Assembly: GCF_015594725.1 (NCBI RefSeq) | Contig: NZ_JADNRC010000009.1 | Span: 158,522-222,521 of the forward strand | Length of the DNA: 64,000 nucleotides | Reading direction: 5' to 3' | Source: Flavobacterium sp. ALJ2 | Lineage (GTDB): Bacteria > Bacteroidota > Bacteroidia > Flavobacteriales > Flavobacteriaceae | Shown here: piece by piece, positions 1 through 9,047 of the stretch | How positions within the stretch are numbered: position 1 is the stretch's first letter | How the letters are laid out: every line of letters begins with the position of its first letter | Translations under genes and position numbers: made by a program | The notes under the pieces: generated by a model | What the model was told of the DNA's origin: nothing | Database searches by the model: none | The model's input: only the letters and a program-made list of their open reading frames with translations

Positions 1-81
1 TTAGAGCATCTATTCTTATATATAAAGGATAAAATCAATTAATAAAAGTTTTTTCATAATCTAGATGGATGGTTCTATTAT

Positions 82-160
82 AAAAAAAGCTACCCATAGA
101 TTAGTCATGGTCGGAAGATTTTTCTTCCGACCAATCTTAAACTGTAGATAGCCTTTTTTT
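82..160 (-). terminator. Nested intrinsic terminator of the susCDE operon
   Basis: An inner hairpin at 109-132 has a perfect 10-bp stem (GGTCGGAAGA / TCTTCCGACC) and a 4-nt T loop. It sits inside an outer pairing of A7-GCTA with TAGC-T7. Reading on the minus strand it lies just after the stop codon of the SusE-like gene, so it probably ends the susC-susD-susE transcript. Confidence 0.8.
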
Positions 161-173
161 ATTTCAAGAAAAA

Positions 174-1271
174 TTACTCTTGATTTGGAATCATTAAGTA
201 GCTTCCGTCTAAATCATTGAAGTAAACAACATATTTAGATTTTTCAACTGGTATATTATCCCCAGTACCCCCTCCAGAAAAAGGAGTTTTTCCTCCCCAA
301 GAGACATCCCAACTATCATTTGCTCTAAATTTAAGTCCACCGTCATTCAATGCAGTTACACCTAAACTCCAAATGTGTTCGTTAAAAGTAGATTTCACCA
401 TTGGTGTAGAAGAATCCCAACTACCTGGTGTACTATCTCCAATAATACCAACTGTATCATAAATCTTAGCAGCAGAAGCATTATAAGCAACTAACTCATA
501 TGTTAACTTTTGCACATCCATTTTAAAGGTATAATAACCTGAAACAGGAATCACAAAACTAGCTGGATCTGGATCTGAATCTTTACCTCTGTAAGCTAAA
601 GACCCATCTGATCCACCATACATTGGGGTCCAACTACCTAAACTACTAATAGTTTTAAATGCACCTGCTTTAAAAAATCCTGTAAAAGTATATTCATTAG
701 AGTTTGTTCCACTTCTGAATAGAATTTGATTTCCTTTGTTATTATCCCAACCTGAAACAGTTGCATCACCCACTAAATACCAATCTGTAAAATCATAAAC
801 CACTCTTCCTGCATAAGGAGTCACACTTATTGTTATTAGTGTTTTTGATAGTTGAGGAACCCCTCCTGAAACACTTGATGCAATCTTTACATCAAACTCT
901 GAAGCAACACCCGTAGGTCCTCCAAGATCAATCGCCGCCTGATTTAAATTTTTAACAAGCACTGAAGCTTCAGTAACCTGAGTAGTCGTTGCAAGAGTTA
1001 ATGCTTTTGCAAAATCGCCTCCTTTTTTATCAATTAACAACGTATAATTTACAACTACAGCATTAGAATATTCCGCAGCTGACCAAGTAAATTTAGCAGC
1101 TACATCTGAGCCTTGCTCTTCTTCAAAAACAAACACCTTACCTGTTGCAGGAGCTGTTATTTCTGGTGCAGAAACAGCATCAATAATCAATCTATTATCC
1201 ACTGCATCAGCATTACATGATATCGCCAATACACCAATAAATGCGATTAAAATTTTATATATATTTTTCAT
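174..1271 (-). CDS. susE: SusE/SusF-like starch-binding outer-membrane lipoprotein
   Basis: A 365-aa surface lipoprotein expected to bind starch or maltodextrin beside SusCD. The signal peptide ends in a lipobox with Cys19 (LAISCNAD). Residues about 25-150 form a SusE-type N-terminal Ig-like domain. Two repeated aromatic-rich modules follow at about 160-262 and 268-362; each starts with a VGD/IGD...GW or GSW pattern seen in SusE/SusF carbohydrate-binding modules. It is the last gene of the susC-susD-susE operon, 20 nt after susD, and is followed by a strong terminator. Family assignment rests on order, lipobox and repeats; the exact ligand is inferred from the neighbouring amylase, GH97 and maltose phosphorylase genes. 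Confidence 0.85.
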   Translation of the reverse strand: MKNIYKILIAFIGVLAISCNADAVDNRLIIDAVSAPEITAPATGKVFVFEEEQGSDVAAKFTWSAAEYSNAVVVNYTLLIDKKGGDFAKALTLATTTQVTEASVLVKNLNQAAIDLGGPTGVASEFDVKIASSVSGGVPQLSKTLITISVTPYAGRVVYDFTDWYLVGDATVSGWDNNKGNQILFRSGTNSNEYTFTGFFKAGAFKTISSLGSWTPMYGGSDGSLAYRGKDSDPDPASFVIPVSGYYTFKMDVQKLTYELVAYNASAAKIYDTVGIIGDSTPGSWDSSTPMVKSTFNEHIWSLGVTALNDGGLKFRANDSWDVSWGGKTPFSGGGTGDNIPVEKSKYVVYFNDLDGSYLMIPNQE

Positions 1272-1291
1272 TTTACTATTTTATAAAGGTG

Positions 1292-3133
1292 TTAGTATCC
1301 TGGATTTTGCTTCAATGTTGGATTTGCCTGAATATTTGTTGACGGAATAGGCATTAAGTCTCTAAATGATTCCGTTCCAGCACCATTTTGCGTTCCACCT
1401 TTCCATTGCCAAGTTTTAGAACTACCTGTGAATTTTCCAAAACGGATCAAATCAGTTCTTCTATGACATTCCCAATACAATTCTCTTCCTCTTTCATCCA
1501 AAAGGAAATCAAGAGTTAATCCTGCAGTTGTAATAGGTGCCGCATTTGCTCTAGCTCTAATTTGGTTTACATAACCTAAAGCAGTTGCTATATTCCCTGT
1601 AGATGCACCCCTTACAGTTGCTTCAGCATACATTAAATAAGCGTCTGATAATCTAAACATAGGAAAATCAGTATCTGGGATATCGCTTCTTTGTGCTGCA
1701 GACCCATCAGAATTAACATTAACAAATTTTGTTATAGCATACCCTTCTTTAAAAACTCCTATATTATTAATATCCAAAGATTGACCTGGTGTGTAAGAAG
1801 AAATTCTTTTATCAGTCCATGTAACTTGTTTTCCTAATGAAACTGGTTTATTATTTCCAGTTGGAGCTGCAACTTGCACACCATTTAAAGTTATTGTACC
1901 GTCTGTTAAACTAAATAAATAAGTACTATTAGGGTTAAATCCGGCTTCTTTCTCATTTTTATCATTAGAATCAAAAATTAAACCGTCTTTGTTAACCAAA
2001 ATTCCTGTTTTAGTAACATTGCTTTTGCTTTTACTTTGATAAAATTCAAATTGACCTGAAGGTGTACCAAAACTAGCGACAAACTCTTTTCGGGTTCTAG
2101 TACCTTCCCATCCACCTGTTAACCCTAGATAAGGAGCATCCATACTACCACCAATAGCAGCGTGAATAATAAAACTCATTCCTCCACCTGTAGCTCTAAT
2201 AGCATTACCATCGCTTATAATTGGAAAAATAAATTCGCTTTGAGCACCATTTCTATCATTATCTGCAGAGAATAAATAACTGTAAGGAACATTACCTGCA
2301 AATGTATAATTAGAATTGATAACCTCACTACACAATGTTGCAGCTTCATTATTTCTTTCTACTCCTGTATATACTTTAGAATTCAAATAAATTTTTGCTA
2401 ATAAAAACTTAGCAGCCGTTTTATCAACTCTACCATATTCATTTGCTTTCGAAGCAACCATGCTCTTGTCCAAATCTTTTAACTCCGATTCGATAAAAGC
2501 AAAAACCTCTGCTCTTGTTCTTTGTACTGGATAAAAAAGTCCAACTGGGTCTGCTTCGGTAGTAATTGGCACATTACCGAACAAATCCATTAAATTATAA
2601 TATGAAAATGCTCTTAAGAAACGAGCTTCTGCTCTAAAAGCTGCAATCTCAGTTTTCAAGTTAGCATCAACACCTCTGGCAGTTAACTTTTCATCGGTAG
2701 TTTGTCTCAAGAACTCATTAGCAATACTAATTTCATAAAATGCTCTTGAAAATATTCCTGATAAAAATGCATTATTAGAAGACCAAGCCTGTGTGTTCAA
2801 CGTTGGTAAAGCGCCATCAGCCCAACCGATGATTGCTTCATCTGTAGGAAGCTCTTGTGTAACAAAAAGCAATCGTAAGTAACTACTAAAATCTCCTCCT
2901 AGTCCACTAATATCCGGTTTACCATCTCCGTCATTTCCTCCTACATATAAGCCTGCGTATAATTTTGCTAATACTTGTTTGTACGATGTTGGATCTTTAA
3001 AAAAGTCCTCCGATAAAAATTCATTTTTATCACGCGGAGTCACATCAAGATCGCTCGTACATGAAGTAAGCGTCATATTTAATCCCAAAATGAATAGGAA
3101 GAAATAAGATATATGTTTAAATGATATTTTCAT
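1292..3133 (-). CDS. susD: SusD/RagB-family nutrient-binding outer-membrane lipoprotein
   Basis: A 613-aa lipoprotein that in this family caps the SusC channel and binds glycan. A signal peptide precedes lipobox Cys25 (TLTSCTSD). The N-terminal LDVTPRDKNEF segment, the region around residues 165-190 (RAEARFLRAFSYYNLMDLFG), and the C-terminal segment with DERGRELYWE and RTDLIRFGKF are hallmarks of RagB/SusD proteins, as is the ending PSTNIQANPTLKQNPGY. It lies 36 nt downstream of susC and 20 nt upstream of the SusE-like gene, so the three are almost certainly cotranscribed. At 613 aa it is longer than the usual 500-560 aa; the extra length appears to lie in the middle. Confidence 0.95.
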   Translation of the reverse strand: MKISFKHISYFFLFILGLNMTLTSCTSDLDVTPRDKNEFLSEDFFKDPTSYKQVLAKLYAGLYVGGNDGDGKPDISGLGGDFSSYLRLLFVTQELPTDEAIIGWADGALPTLNTQAWSSNNAFLSGIFSRAFYEISIANEFLRQTTDEKLTARGVDANLKTEIAAFRAEARFLRAFSYYNLMDLFGNVPITTEADPVGLFYPVQRTRAEVFAFIESELKDLDKSMVASKANEYGRVDKTAAKFLLAKIYLNSKVYTGVERNNEAATLCSEVINSNYTFAGNVPYSYLFSADNDRNGAQSEFIFPIISDGNAIRATGGGMSFIIHAAIGGSMDAPYLGLTGGWEGTRTRKEFVASFGTPSGQFEFYQSKSKSNVTKTGILVNKDGLIFDSNDKNEKEAGFNPNSTYLFSLTDGTITLNGVQVAAPTGNNKPVSLGKQVTWTDKRISSYTPGQSLDINNIGVFKEGYAITKFVNVNSDGSAAQRSDIPDTDFPMFRLSDAYLMYAEATVRGASTGNIATALGYVNQIRARANAAPITTAGLTLDFLLDERGRELYWECHRRTDLIRFGKFTGSSKTWQWKGGTQNGAGTESFRDLMPIPSTNIQANPTLKQNPGY

Positions 3134-3169
3134 TTTGTTTATTTTAAAATTGTGTTTTTCAGTGTACTA

Positions 3170-6145
3170 TTAGAAATTTGCATTTACTCCAAACAAGAAA
3201 GTTCTGGCTCTTGGATAAACATTATTATCGATTCCATTGAATTTCTCAGGATCTAAACCATCGTATTTCGTAAGAACAAAAACATTTTGAACTCCTAGTG
3301 TAAATCTTAAAGAAGCTGCTTTTAATAATGATTTATCGAAAGTATAACCAAGAGTAACATTATCTAATTTTATAAAAGAAGCATCTTTTATGTAATAATC
3401 AGACAAATAACGTTGTGTACCATTATCTTCATAAGTGAAACCAGTGTTAAGATAATCTGAACTTACATTAGACAAATCTGTTTGTCTTCTTAGACCAGCT
3501 TCTGAGTATCCTAAATTTGAATTTACATTATCAAAAATATAATTTCCTAAACTTGCTCTCCAGTTCATTGTAAAGTCAAACTTTTTATAGTTTAAAGTAG
3601 AGAAGAAACCAAAAGTGTAATCTGGTGCTGGTTTATGAGCTCTGTAACGATCTCCATCATCTATTTTCCCATCACCATTTCTATCTACGTAAGCTCCTGC
3701 AATTGGTCTCTTATTAGCATCATATAATTGCTCATACACTAAAAATGAATTTGGTGCATATCCTACCGAATTAATTTGGATTTTATTTTGTCCACCTCCA
3801 GCAATATTATCTCCTGCTAAATATCCTTCAAAACCATCAACAGTCATTCCTAGATTAGTGATTTTTTGATCTATATAAGTCGCATTAAAGGCAACATTCC
3901 AAGTTAGGTTATCATTTTTAATAATGTCTGATTGAATACTAAATTCAACCCCTTTAGTTCTAACACTACCAACATTATATATCCCTGAGTTTCTTATATT
4001 CGCCCCATCTGGAACCACAACTTCTGCCAATAAATCGCTTGATTTTTTATCAAAGTAGTTAATTGTTCCTGTAATTTTATCATTAAAGAAACCATAATCA
4101 ATACCTAAATTCATCTCTGTCAATTCTTCCCACTTAATATTTTCATTATACCCTTCTGGTCTAGCTGTTTTATAAACAGTATTTCCAAAAAGATATTGAG
4201 AATTAATAGTACCAAGTGTTACTCTTCTTAAATAATCATATTGAGCTTGAATATCTTGCTGCCCAGTTGTACCATATCCGAATCTTAATTTTAAACCCGA
4301 TAGTGTTTCATTCCCTTTCAAGAAAGATTCTTCGGCTACATTCCAAGCAAGTGCAGCTCCTCCAAAGTTACCCCATCTGTTTTCTTTAGAAAAACGTGAA
4401 GTACCATCTCTTCTATAATTCAATGTTACTAAATAGCGACTATCATAATTTAAGATCAAACGACCAAAATAAGATTGTAAGTTAACATCTGGATCAATAG
4501 TAGTTAATTCTACAGGATTTGGCTGTCTAGTCTCTCCCGATACATATTTTTCTTTTTGAAACATCTGATAGTTATAACCTGCAGTTGCATCAAGTTTAAA
4601 TTTTCCTAAATCCTTGGTATAATTAAAATACGCATTTAAGTTTTTATTCTGTAGTGTATTGGTATAGCTATTATAGTTTCCAAAATTCGCATAACCTTGC
4701 TCAGTAAAAGCTTTAGGCTGGTATCCTAAAGCACTTTCTATACTTTGCTCATTATATCCGCTACTATCAAATCTATCAATACCCGCTTCTACAACAGCTC
4801 TCAAATCTTCAAGGAAATGAAATTTATAGTCTATTCTTACATTACCCCATTTTCTGGTAGAAGTCGCTCTTTTTTCTTCTTGATTTAATCTCGCCATAGG
4901 ATTTCTTGCTGGCAATAATGGTAAATTCCCTGTAGGATCTAACCATTCGAAATATCCTCCATAACGAGAACCAGCCTGATAAACAGATTGTGTAGGGTCA
5001 AAACTAAGTGCTCCACCAATAACTGCTCCTTCATCTTGAAATCTATTTTTACCAAAGGATAAGTTTCCATTGATATCAATTTTTAAATGATTATCAAATA
5101 AAACTGGATTTAACGATATCGATGTCGTAGTTCTTTCAAAAGAAGTGTTTCTTAAGATTCCTGGATTATTAACGTTACCAACAGATAATCTTACTGGTAA
5201 TTTATTAAATAATGAACCACTTGCAGATATATTATTATTAGCTGTTAAAGCTGTATGGAAGATTTCATCTTGCCAATTTGTATTCGCAGTTCCCAACAAT
5301 GCTTTTTGCGCAGGAGTCCCTTTTGCATTTACCAAAGTTCTAAATTGATCTGCGCTCATTACATCAACTGTATTTGCTACTGTATTAACACCAACTTGAG
5401 AACTAAAATTAACTTTTACTCCACCTTTAGTTCCCTTTTTAGTAGTAATAACAATTACTCCATTTGCTGCTCTAGAACCGTAAATCGCAGCTGCAGAAGC
5501 ATCTTTCAAGACTGTAAAAGACTCAATATCATTAGGATCTATTGTAGATAAAATACTAGTTGCTCCATCAGGAACGGCATTACTTAAAGGAAGTCCATCT
5601 AAAACGATTAATGGCTCATTAGAAGCTGTTAACGAAGACCCTCCACGAATTCTAATATCCGCTTTAGCTCCTGGCGCTCCCCCTCCTGTTACATTAACAC
5701 CCGAAATACGACCGCTAATTAAACTCTCTGGAGTTACGTTAATTCCTTTATTAAATTCTTTCGCAGAAATTTGCGATACAGATCCAGTAGCATCTTTTTT
5801 CTTAACAGTACCGTAACCTACTTGTACTACAACTTCCCTAAGCTGATTTGCATCTTCGTCTAGCGAAATACTTATTGTTTTTTGACCACTAAAGCTTACA
5901 GTAGCACTAACATAACCAATGAAGGATGCGATAATTTTATCACCACTCTTCAAATTAGATAGCTTAAATTTCCCATCAAAATCTGTCGAAGTACCATTGG
6001 TACCACCTTGTACATTTACATTTACTCCTGGAATTGGTTGCCCTGTTGCTTTGTCTAAAACAACACCATCTAATGTGTTCTGAGCAAACACACTGAAAGG
6101 AAGGAGTAAGAATAAAAATAACAACTTTTTATAAATTGTTTTCAT
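3170..6145 (-). CDS. susC: SusC/RagA-family TonB-linked outer-membrane transporter
   Basis: A 991-aa TonB-dependent receptor that would import maltodextrins across the outer membrane with the SusD lid. A signal peptide ends near FSVFAQ (residue 22). A CarboxypepD_reg-like domain covers about 23-100 (GVVLDKATGQPIPGVNV). The plug at about 110-235 contains GYGTVKKKDATGSVSQ, SGRISGVNV and the PLIVLDGLPL motif. The beta-barrel runs to a terminal phenylalanine (FLFGVNANF). It is the first gene of the minus-strand operon and is transcribed away from the LacI-type regulator, with a 237-bp shared regulatory region. Substrate is inferred from the neighbouring genes. Confidence 0.96.
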   Translation of the reverse strand: MKTIYKKLLFLFLLLPFSVFAQNTLDGVVLDKATGQPIPGVNVNVQGGTNGTSTDFDGKFKLSNLKSGDKIIASFIGYVSATVSFSGQKTISISLDEDANQLREVVVQVGYGTVKKKDATGSVSQISAKEFNKGINVTPESLISGRISGVNVTGGGAPGAKADIRIRGGSSLTASNEPLIVLDGLPLSNAVPDGATSILSTIDPNDIESFTVLKDASAAAIYGSRAANGVIVITTKKGTKGGVKVNFSSQVGVNTVANTVDVMSADQFRTLVNAKGTPAQKALLGTANTNWQDEIFHTALTANNNISASGSLFNKLPVRLSVGNVNNPGILRNTSFERTTTSISLNPVLFDNHLKIDINGNLSFGKNRFQDEGAVIGGALSFDPTQSVYQAGSRYGGYFEWLDPTGNLPLLPARNPMARLNQEEKRATSTRKWGNVRIDYKFHFLEDLRAVVEAGIDRFDSSGYNEQSIESALGYQPKAFTEQGYANFGNYNSYTNTLQNKNLNAYFNYTKDLGKFKLDATAGYNYQMFQKEKYVSGETRQPNPVELTTIDPDVNLQSYFGRLILNYDSRYLVTLNYRRDGTSRFSKENRWGNFGGAALAWNVAEESFLKGNETLSGLKLRFGYGTTGQQDIQAQYDYLRRVTLGTINSQYLFGNTVYKTARPEGYNENIKWEELTEMNLGIDYGFFNDKITGTINYFDKKSSDLLAEVVVPDGANIRNSGIYNVGSVRTKGVEFSIQSDIIKNDNLTWNVAFNATYIDQKITNLGMTVDGFEGYLAGDNIAGGGQNKIQINSVGYAPNSFLVYEQLYDANKRPIAGAYVDRNGDGKIDDGDRYRAHKPAPDYTFGFFSTLNYKKFDFTMNWRASLGNYIFDNVNSNLGYSEAGLRRQTDLSNVSSDYLNTGFTYEDNGTQRYLSDYYIKDASFIKLDNVTLGYTFDKSLLKAASLRFTLGVQNVFVLTKYDGLDPEKFNGIDNNVYPRARTFLFGVNANF

Positions 6146-6187
6146 ACTTTTTGTTTAAATTAAAATTGAGTTTCGGTTGATTAATTA

Positions 6188-6207
6188 ACTTTTATTTTTA
6201 CTTCGAA
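6188..6207. promoter_or_regulatory. Motif shared by the susC and maltose-operon upstream regions, copy 1
   Basis: The stretch ACTTTTATTTTTACTTCGAA upstream of susC is almost repeated at 7514-7533 ahead of the MFS transporter gene (one difference, T to C). Being in both promoter regions of one sugar regulon suggests a shared control element, but its factor is unknown. Confidence 0.4.
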
Positions 6208-6210
6208 TTT

Positions 6211-6218
6211 CAAAATTA
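6211..6218 (-). promoter_or_regulatory. susC: Possible -7 box of the susC promoter
   Basis: TAATTTTG on the minus strand fits the Bacteroidota -7 consensus TAnnTTTG, 66 nt before the susC start codon. No convincing -33 TTG was seen at the expected spacing, so this is tentative. Confidence 0.35.
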
Positions 6219-6382
6219 AGGATTTATTAACGTGCCCGACACATACCGTTTTTTATTGGTTTACGAAAACGTGATAGTGTTGAAAACTTTCTATATTATA
6301 TAAGTTTTTAGGCATAATACTATCATATTTAAAAATAAACCATATCTTTATTAACAAAACAATTATTTCCATATCGACAGCT

Positions 6383-7414
6383 ATGAAACGCAAAATAACT
6401 CTTAAACAAATTGCAAAGGAGCTTGATGTATCTATTTCTACCGTCTCAAAATCACTACGTAACAGTCTAGAAATCGGAGAAGATACCCGATTAAAAGTTC
6501 AGGCTTTCGCTAAATTCTACAATTACAAACCCAACAATATAGCACTCAGTTTAAAGAATCGTAAAACCAAAACAATTGGTATTATTATTCCCGAAATTGT
6601 ACATCATTTCTTCTCAACCGTTATTAATGGTGTAGAACAAGTAGCTAACGAAAACGGATATAGCGTTATCATATGTCTCTCTGACGATTCATTTGATAAA
6701 GAAGTACTTAACATGGAAATGCTTGCCAATGGAAGTATCGATGGTTTTATAATGTCTTTATCTAAAGAAACACAATTTAAAGGCGATTTTCATCATATAA
6801 CCGAAGTCATAAATCAAGGAATGCCGGTTGTAATGTTTGATCGCGTTACAAATGATATTTTATGCGACAAAGTAATCATCGATGATAAAGCTGCAGCTTA
6901 TGAAGCAGTTCAAAGTTTAATCGATAAAGGACGCAAAAAAATAGCCTTAGTTACTACTGTTGATTACGTTAGCGTTGGAAAACTTAGAACAGATGGATAT
7001 ACAAAAGCATTATTAGATAATGATATCCCTTTTAACGAAGACCTTATTATTAAGATTGAAGATGTAGATACTTGCGAAATAATCATTAGCCAATTATTAG
7101 AAGACCGAGCAATCGATGCTGTTTTTGCGGTTAATGAACTTTTTGCAGTTACTATAATAAAAACGGCCAATAAAATGGGACTTCGAGTTCCCCAAGATTT
7201 AGCTGTAATAGCCTTTACAGATGGAATTATATCTAAATATTCGACTCCAACCATTACAACAGTAAGCCAAAGTGGTAATAAAATGGGGAATAAAGCTGCT
7301 AAAATGCTAATAGACCGTTTAGAATTAGAAACTGAAGAAGGAGAAGAGGAAGAAGAGAACTATATAACAGAAGTCATTGAAACCCACCTAATAGAAAGAG
7401 AATCTACAGATTAA
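6383..7414 (+). CDS. LacI-family transcriptional regulator of the maltodextrin locus
   Basis: A 343-aa LacI/GalR-type regulator. The N-terminal HTH is clear (KITLKQIAKELDVSISTVSK, residues 4-23) with the hinge helix region near NYKPNNIALSL. A periplasmic-binding-protein-like effector domain begins at TIGIIIPEI near residue 65. It is divergent from susC and sits ahead of the transporter, phosphoglucomutase and maltose phosphorylase genes, so it likely senses a maltose-type sugar. An intrinsic terminator follows it, giving it its own transcript. Unusual: the C-terminus has a dense acidic run (ETEEGEEEEE) just before the end. Confidence 0.93.
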   Translation: MKRKITLKQIAKELDVSISTVSKSLRNSLEIGEDTRLKVQAFAKFYNYKPNNIALSLKNRKTKTIGIIIPEIVHHFFSTVINGVEQVANENGYSVIICLSDDSFDKEVLNMEMLANGSIDGFIMSLSKETQFKGDFHHITEVINQGMPVVMFDRVTNDILCDKVIIDDKAAAYEAVQSLIDKGRKKIALVTTVDYVSVGKLRTDGYTKALLDNDIPFNEDLIIKIEDVDTCEIIISQLLEDRAIDAVFAVNELFAVTIIKTANKMGLRVPQDLAVIAFTDGIISKYSTPTITTVSQSGNKMGNKAAKMLIDRLELETEEGEEEEENYITEVIETHLIERESTD

Positions 7415-7433
7415 TATTCTTACAATACAAAAT

Positions 7434-7468
7434 AAAAAAAACCATTATTAATTTTAATGGGGTTTTTA
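7434..7468 (+). terminator. Intrinsic terminator after the LacI-type gene
   Basis: A hairpin pairs AAAAACCATTA with TAATGGGGTTTTT, ending in a T run. It separates the regulator from the downstream sugar operon. Confidence 0.7.
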
Positions 7469-7513
7469 TTTGCTTGTTTAGAAAAATAATTTATAAATTT
7501 ACGCCAGCTCAAA

Positions 7514-7533
7514 ACTTTTACTTTTACTTCGAA
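7514..7533. promoter_or_regulatory. Motif shared with the susC upstream region, copy 2
   Basis: ACTTTTACTTTTACTTCGAA differs by one base from 6188-6207. It lies 58 nt upstream of the MFS transporter start and 17 nt before the LacI-type palindrome. Confidence 0.4.
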
Positions 7534-7549
7534 AAATAAGTTAAGTTTT

Positions 7550-7568
7550 GATAAGCAAAGCGCTTATC
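7550..7568. promoter_or_regulatory. Probable LacI-type operator before the maltose operon
   Basis: GATAAGCAAAGCGCTTATC is an inverted repeat (GATAAGC / GCTTATC) that contains the central AAGCGCTT core typical of LacI/CcpA-family operators. It is 23 nt upstream of the transporter start codon, and a LacI-family gene lies next door, so autogenous or local control of the operon is the natural reading. Confidence 0.6.
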
Positions 7569-7590
7569 GTACATTCATTAAATTACGATA

Positions 7591-8940
7591 ATGGAAAAGC
7601 GTAAATTAAGTTTCTGGGAAATTTGGAACATGAGTTTTGGTTTCTTAGGAATACAAATGGGGTTTGCCTTACAAAATGCAAATGCCAGCAGAATTCTTCA
7701 AATTTTTGGTGCCGACGTACACGAACTCTCTTGGTTTTGGATAATTGCTCCTTTAATGGGTTTAATTGTTCAACCTATCATTGGGTATTATAGTGATAAA
7801 ACCTGGGGGAAATTTGGACGAAGAAAACCGTTTTTCCTTGTAGGTGCCATCCTAGCTTCAGTTGGATTAATATTAATGCCACAAGCAAACATTTTCATTT
7901 CTGTATTACCCGCATTATGGGTTGGTGCCGGAATGCTTATGATTATGGATGCTTCTTTTAATATTGCCATGGAGCCATTTCGCGCTTTAGTTGGCGACAA
8001 TTTAAGAACAGACCAACGTACAGCAGGATTTAGCATTCAAACAGCACTTATTGGTTTTGGAGCCGTGATTGGTTCAGCATTGCCATATGTATTAACGAAG
8101 TGGTTTGGAGTTTCTAATAGCAGCGTTCCAGGAAGCGTACCTTTAAATTTAACACTTTCTTTTATATTAGGAGCTGTTGTCTTAATTGGATCTATCCTAG
8201 TAACTTTATTTACAACCAAAGAATATTCTCCTGAAGAATTAGCCAATTTTGAAGATCCTCAAAGTGAAATTGACGTTCCTTCTGAAGAAAAATCAAGACT
8301 TACAGACATTTTTACGGATTTTGCAAAAATGCCAACTACTATGCGCCAACTTAGTTGGGTACAGTTTTTCTCTTGGTTTGGTCTTTTTGGCATGTGGGTA
8401 TTTAGTACTCCTGCAATTGCACATCATATTTACGGATTACCATTAGACGACAATTCAAGTCAAACCTATCAAGATGCAGGAGATTGGGTCGGAATACTTT
8501 TTGGAGTTTACAATCTTGTCTCGGCAATAATAGCCTTATTTTTTCTCCCAATGATTGCAAAGAAAATTGGAAGAAAATCAACTCATGCTCTTTCTTTAGT
8601 TATTGGTGGAATAGGTTTAATCTCTATCTACTTTATGCCTGACGAAAATTGGGTTATTCTTTCGATGGTATTAATTGGTGTCGCTTGGGCTAGTATTTTA
8701 GCAATGCCGTATGCTATTCTAGCAGGGTCAATTGCTCCAAAAAAGATGGGAGTTTACATGGGAATTTTCAACTTCTTTATAGTGATTCCTCAAATAATAA
8801 ACGCAATAATAGGAGGACCAATCGTAAAATACCTTTATAATGGTGATGCAATGTATGCCTTAATTACAAGTGGAGTTAGTTTTTTGATAGCCGCAGTTTT
8901 AGTTTACAAAGTGAAAGATGTAGATGATATTATAACCTAA
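7591..8940 (+). CDS. MFS maltose-type sugar transporter
   Basis: A 449-aa inner-membrane protein with about 12 hydrophobic segments. The loop after TM2 has the MFS signature YYSDKTWGKFGRRKPFF (around residue 68), typical of the sucrose/maltose (SLC45-like, GPH-related) branch. It is the first gene of the plus-strand operon ahead of pgmB and the GH65 phosphorylase. It would carry maltose or short maltodextrins from periplasm to cytoplasm, where the phosphorylase acts. A LacI-type operator lies directly upstream. Substrate is inferred from context. Confidence 0.88.
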   Translation: MEKRKLSFWEIWNMSFGFLGIQMGFALQNANASRILQIFGADVHELSWFWIIAPLMGLIVQPIIGYYSDKTWGKFGRRKPFFLVGAILASVGLILMPQANIFISVLPALWVGAGMLMIMDASFNIAMEPFRALVGDNLRTDQRTAGFSIQTALIGFGAVIGSALPYVLTKWFGVSNSSVPGSVPLNLTLSFILGAVVLIGSILVTLFTTKEYSPEELANFEDPQSEIDVPSEEKSRLTDIFTDFAKMPTTMRQLSWVQFFSWFGLFGMWVFSTPAIAHHIYGLPLDDNSSQTYQDAGDWVGILFGVYNLVSAIIALFFLPMIAKKIGRKSTHALSLVIGGIGLISIYFMPDENWVILSMVLIGVAWASILAMPYAILAGSIAPKKMGVYMGIFNFFIVIPQIINAIIGGPIVKYLYNGDAMYALITSGVSFLIAAVLVYKVKDVDDIIT

Positions 8941-9047
8941 AAACCACATCTAAAAAATTTCTCTTTCTGATGAGTTGAGAAGTAATTTTCTGACAATCAA
9001 AATTTAAATACTTTTTCAAAAGAAATAAAAAATAAGCATATTATTAG

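Noticed and set aside
5145..5551. Two plus-strand frames inside susC
   Set aside because: They are antisense shadows of the long conserved SusC reading frame, with no supporting motif.
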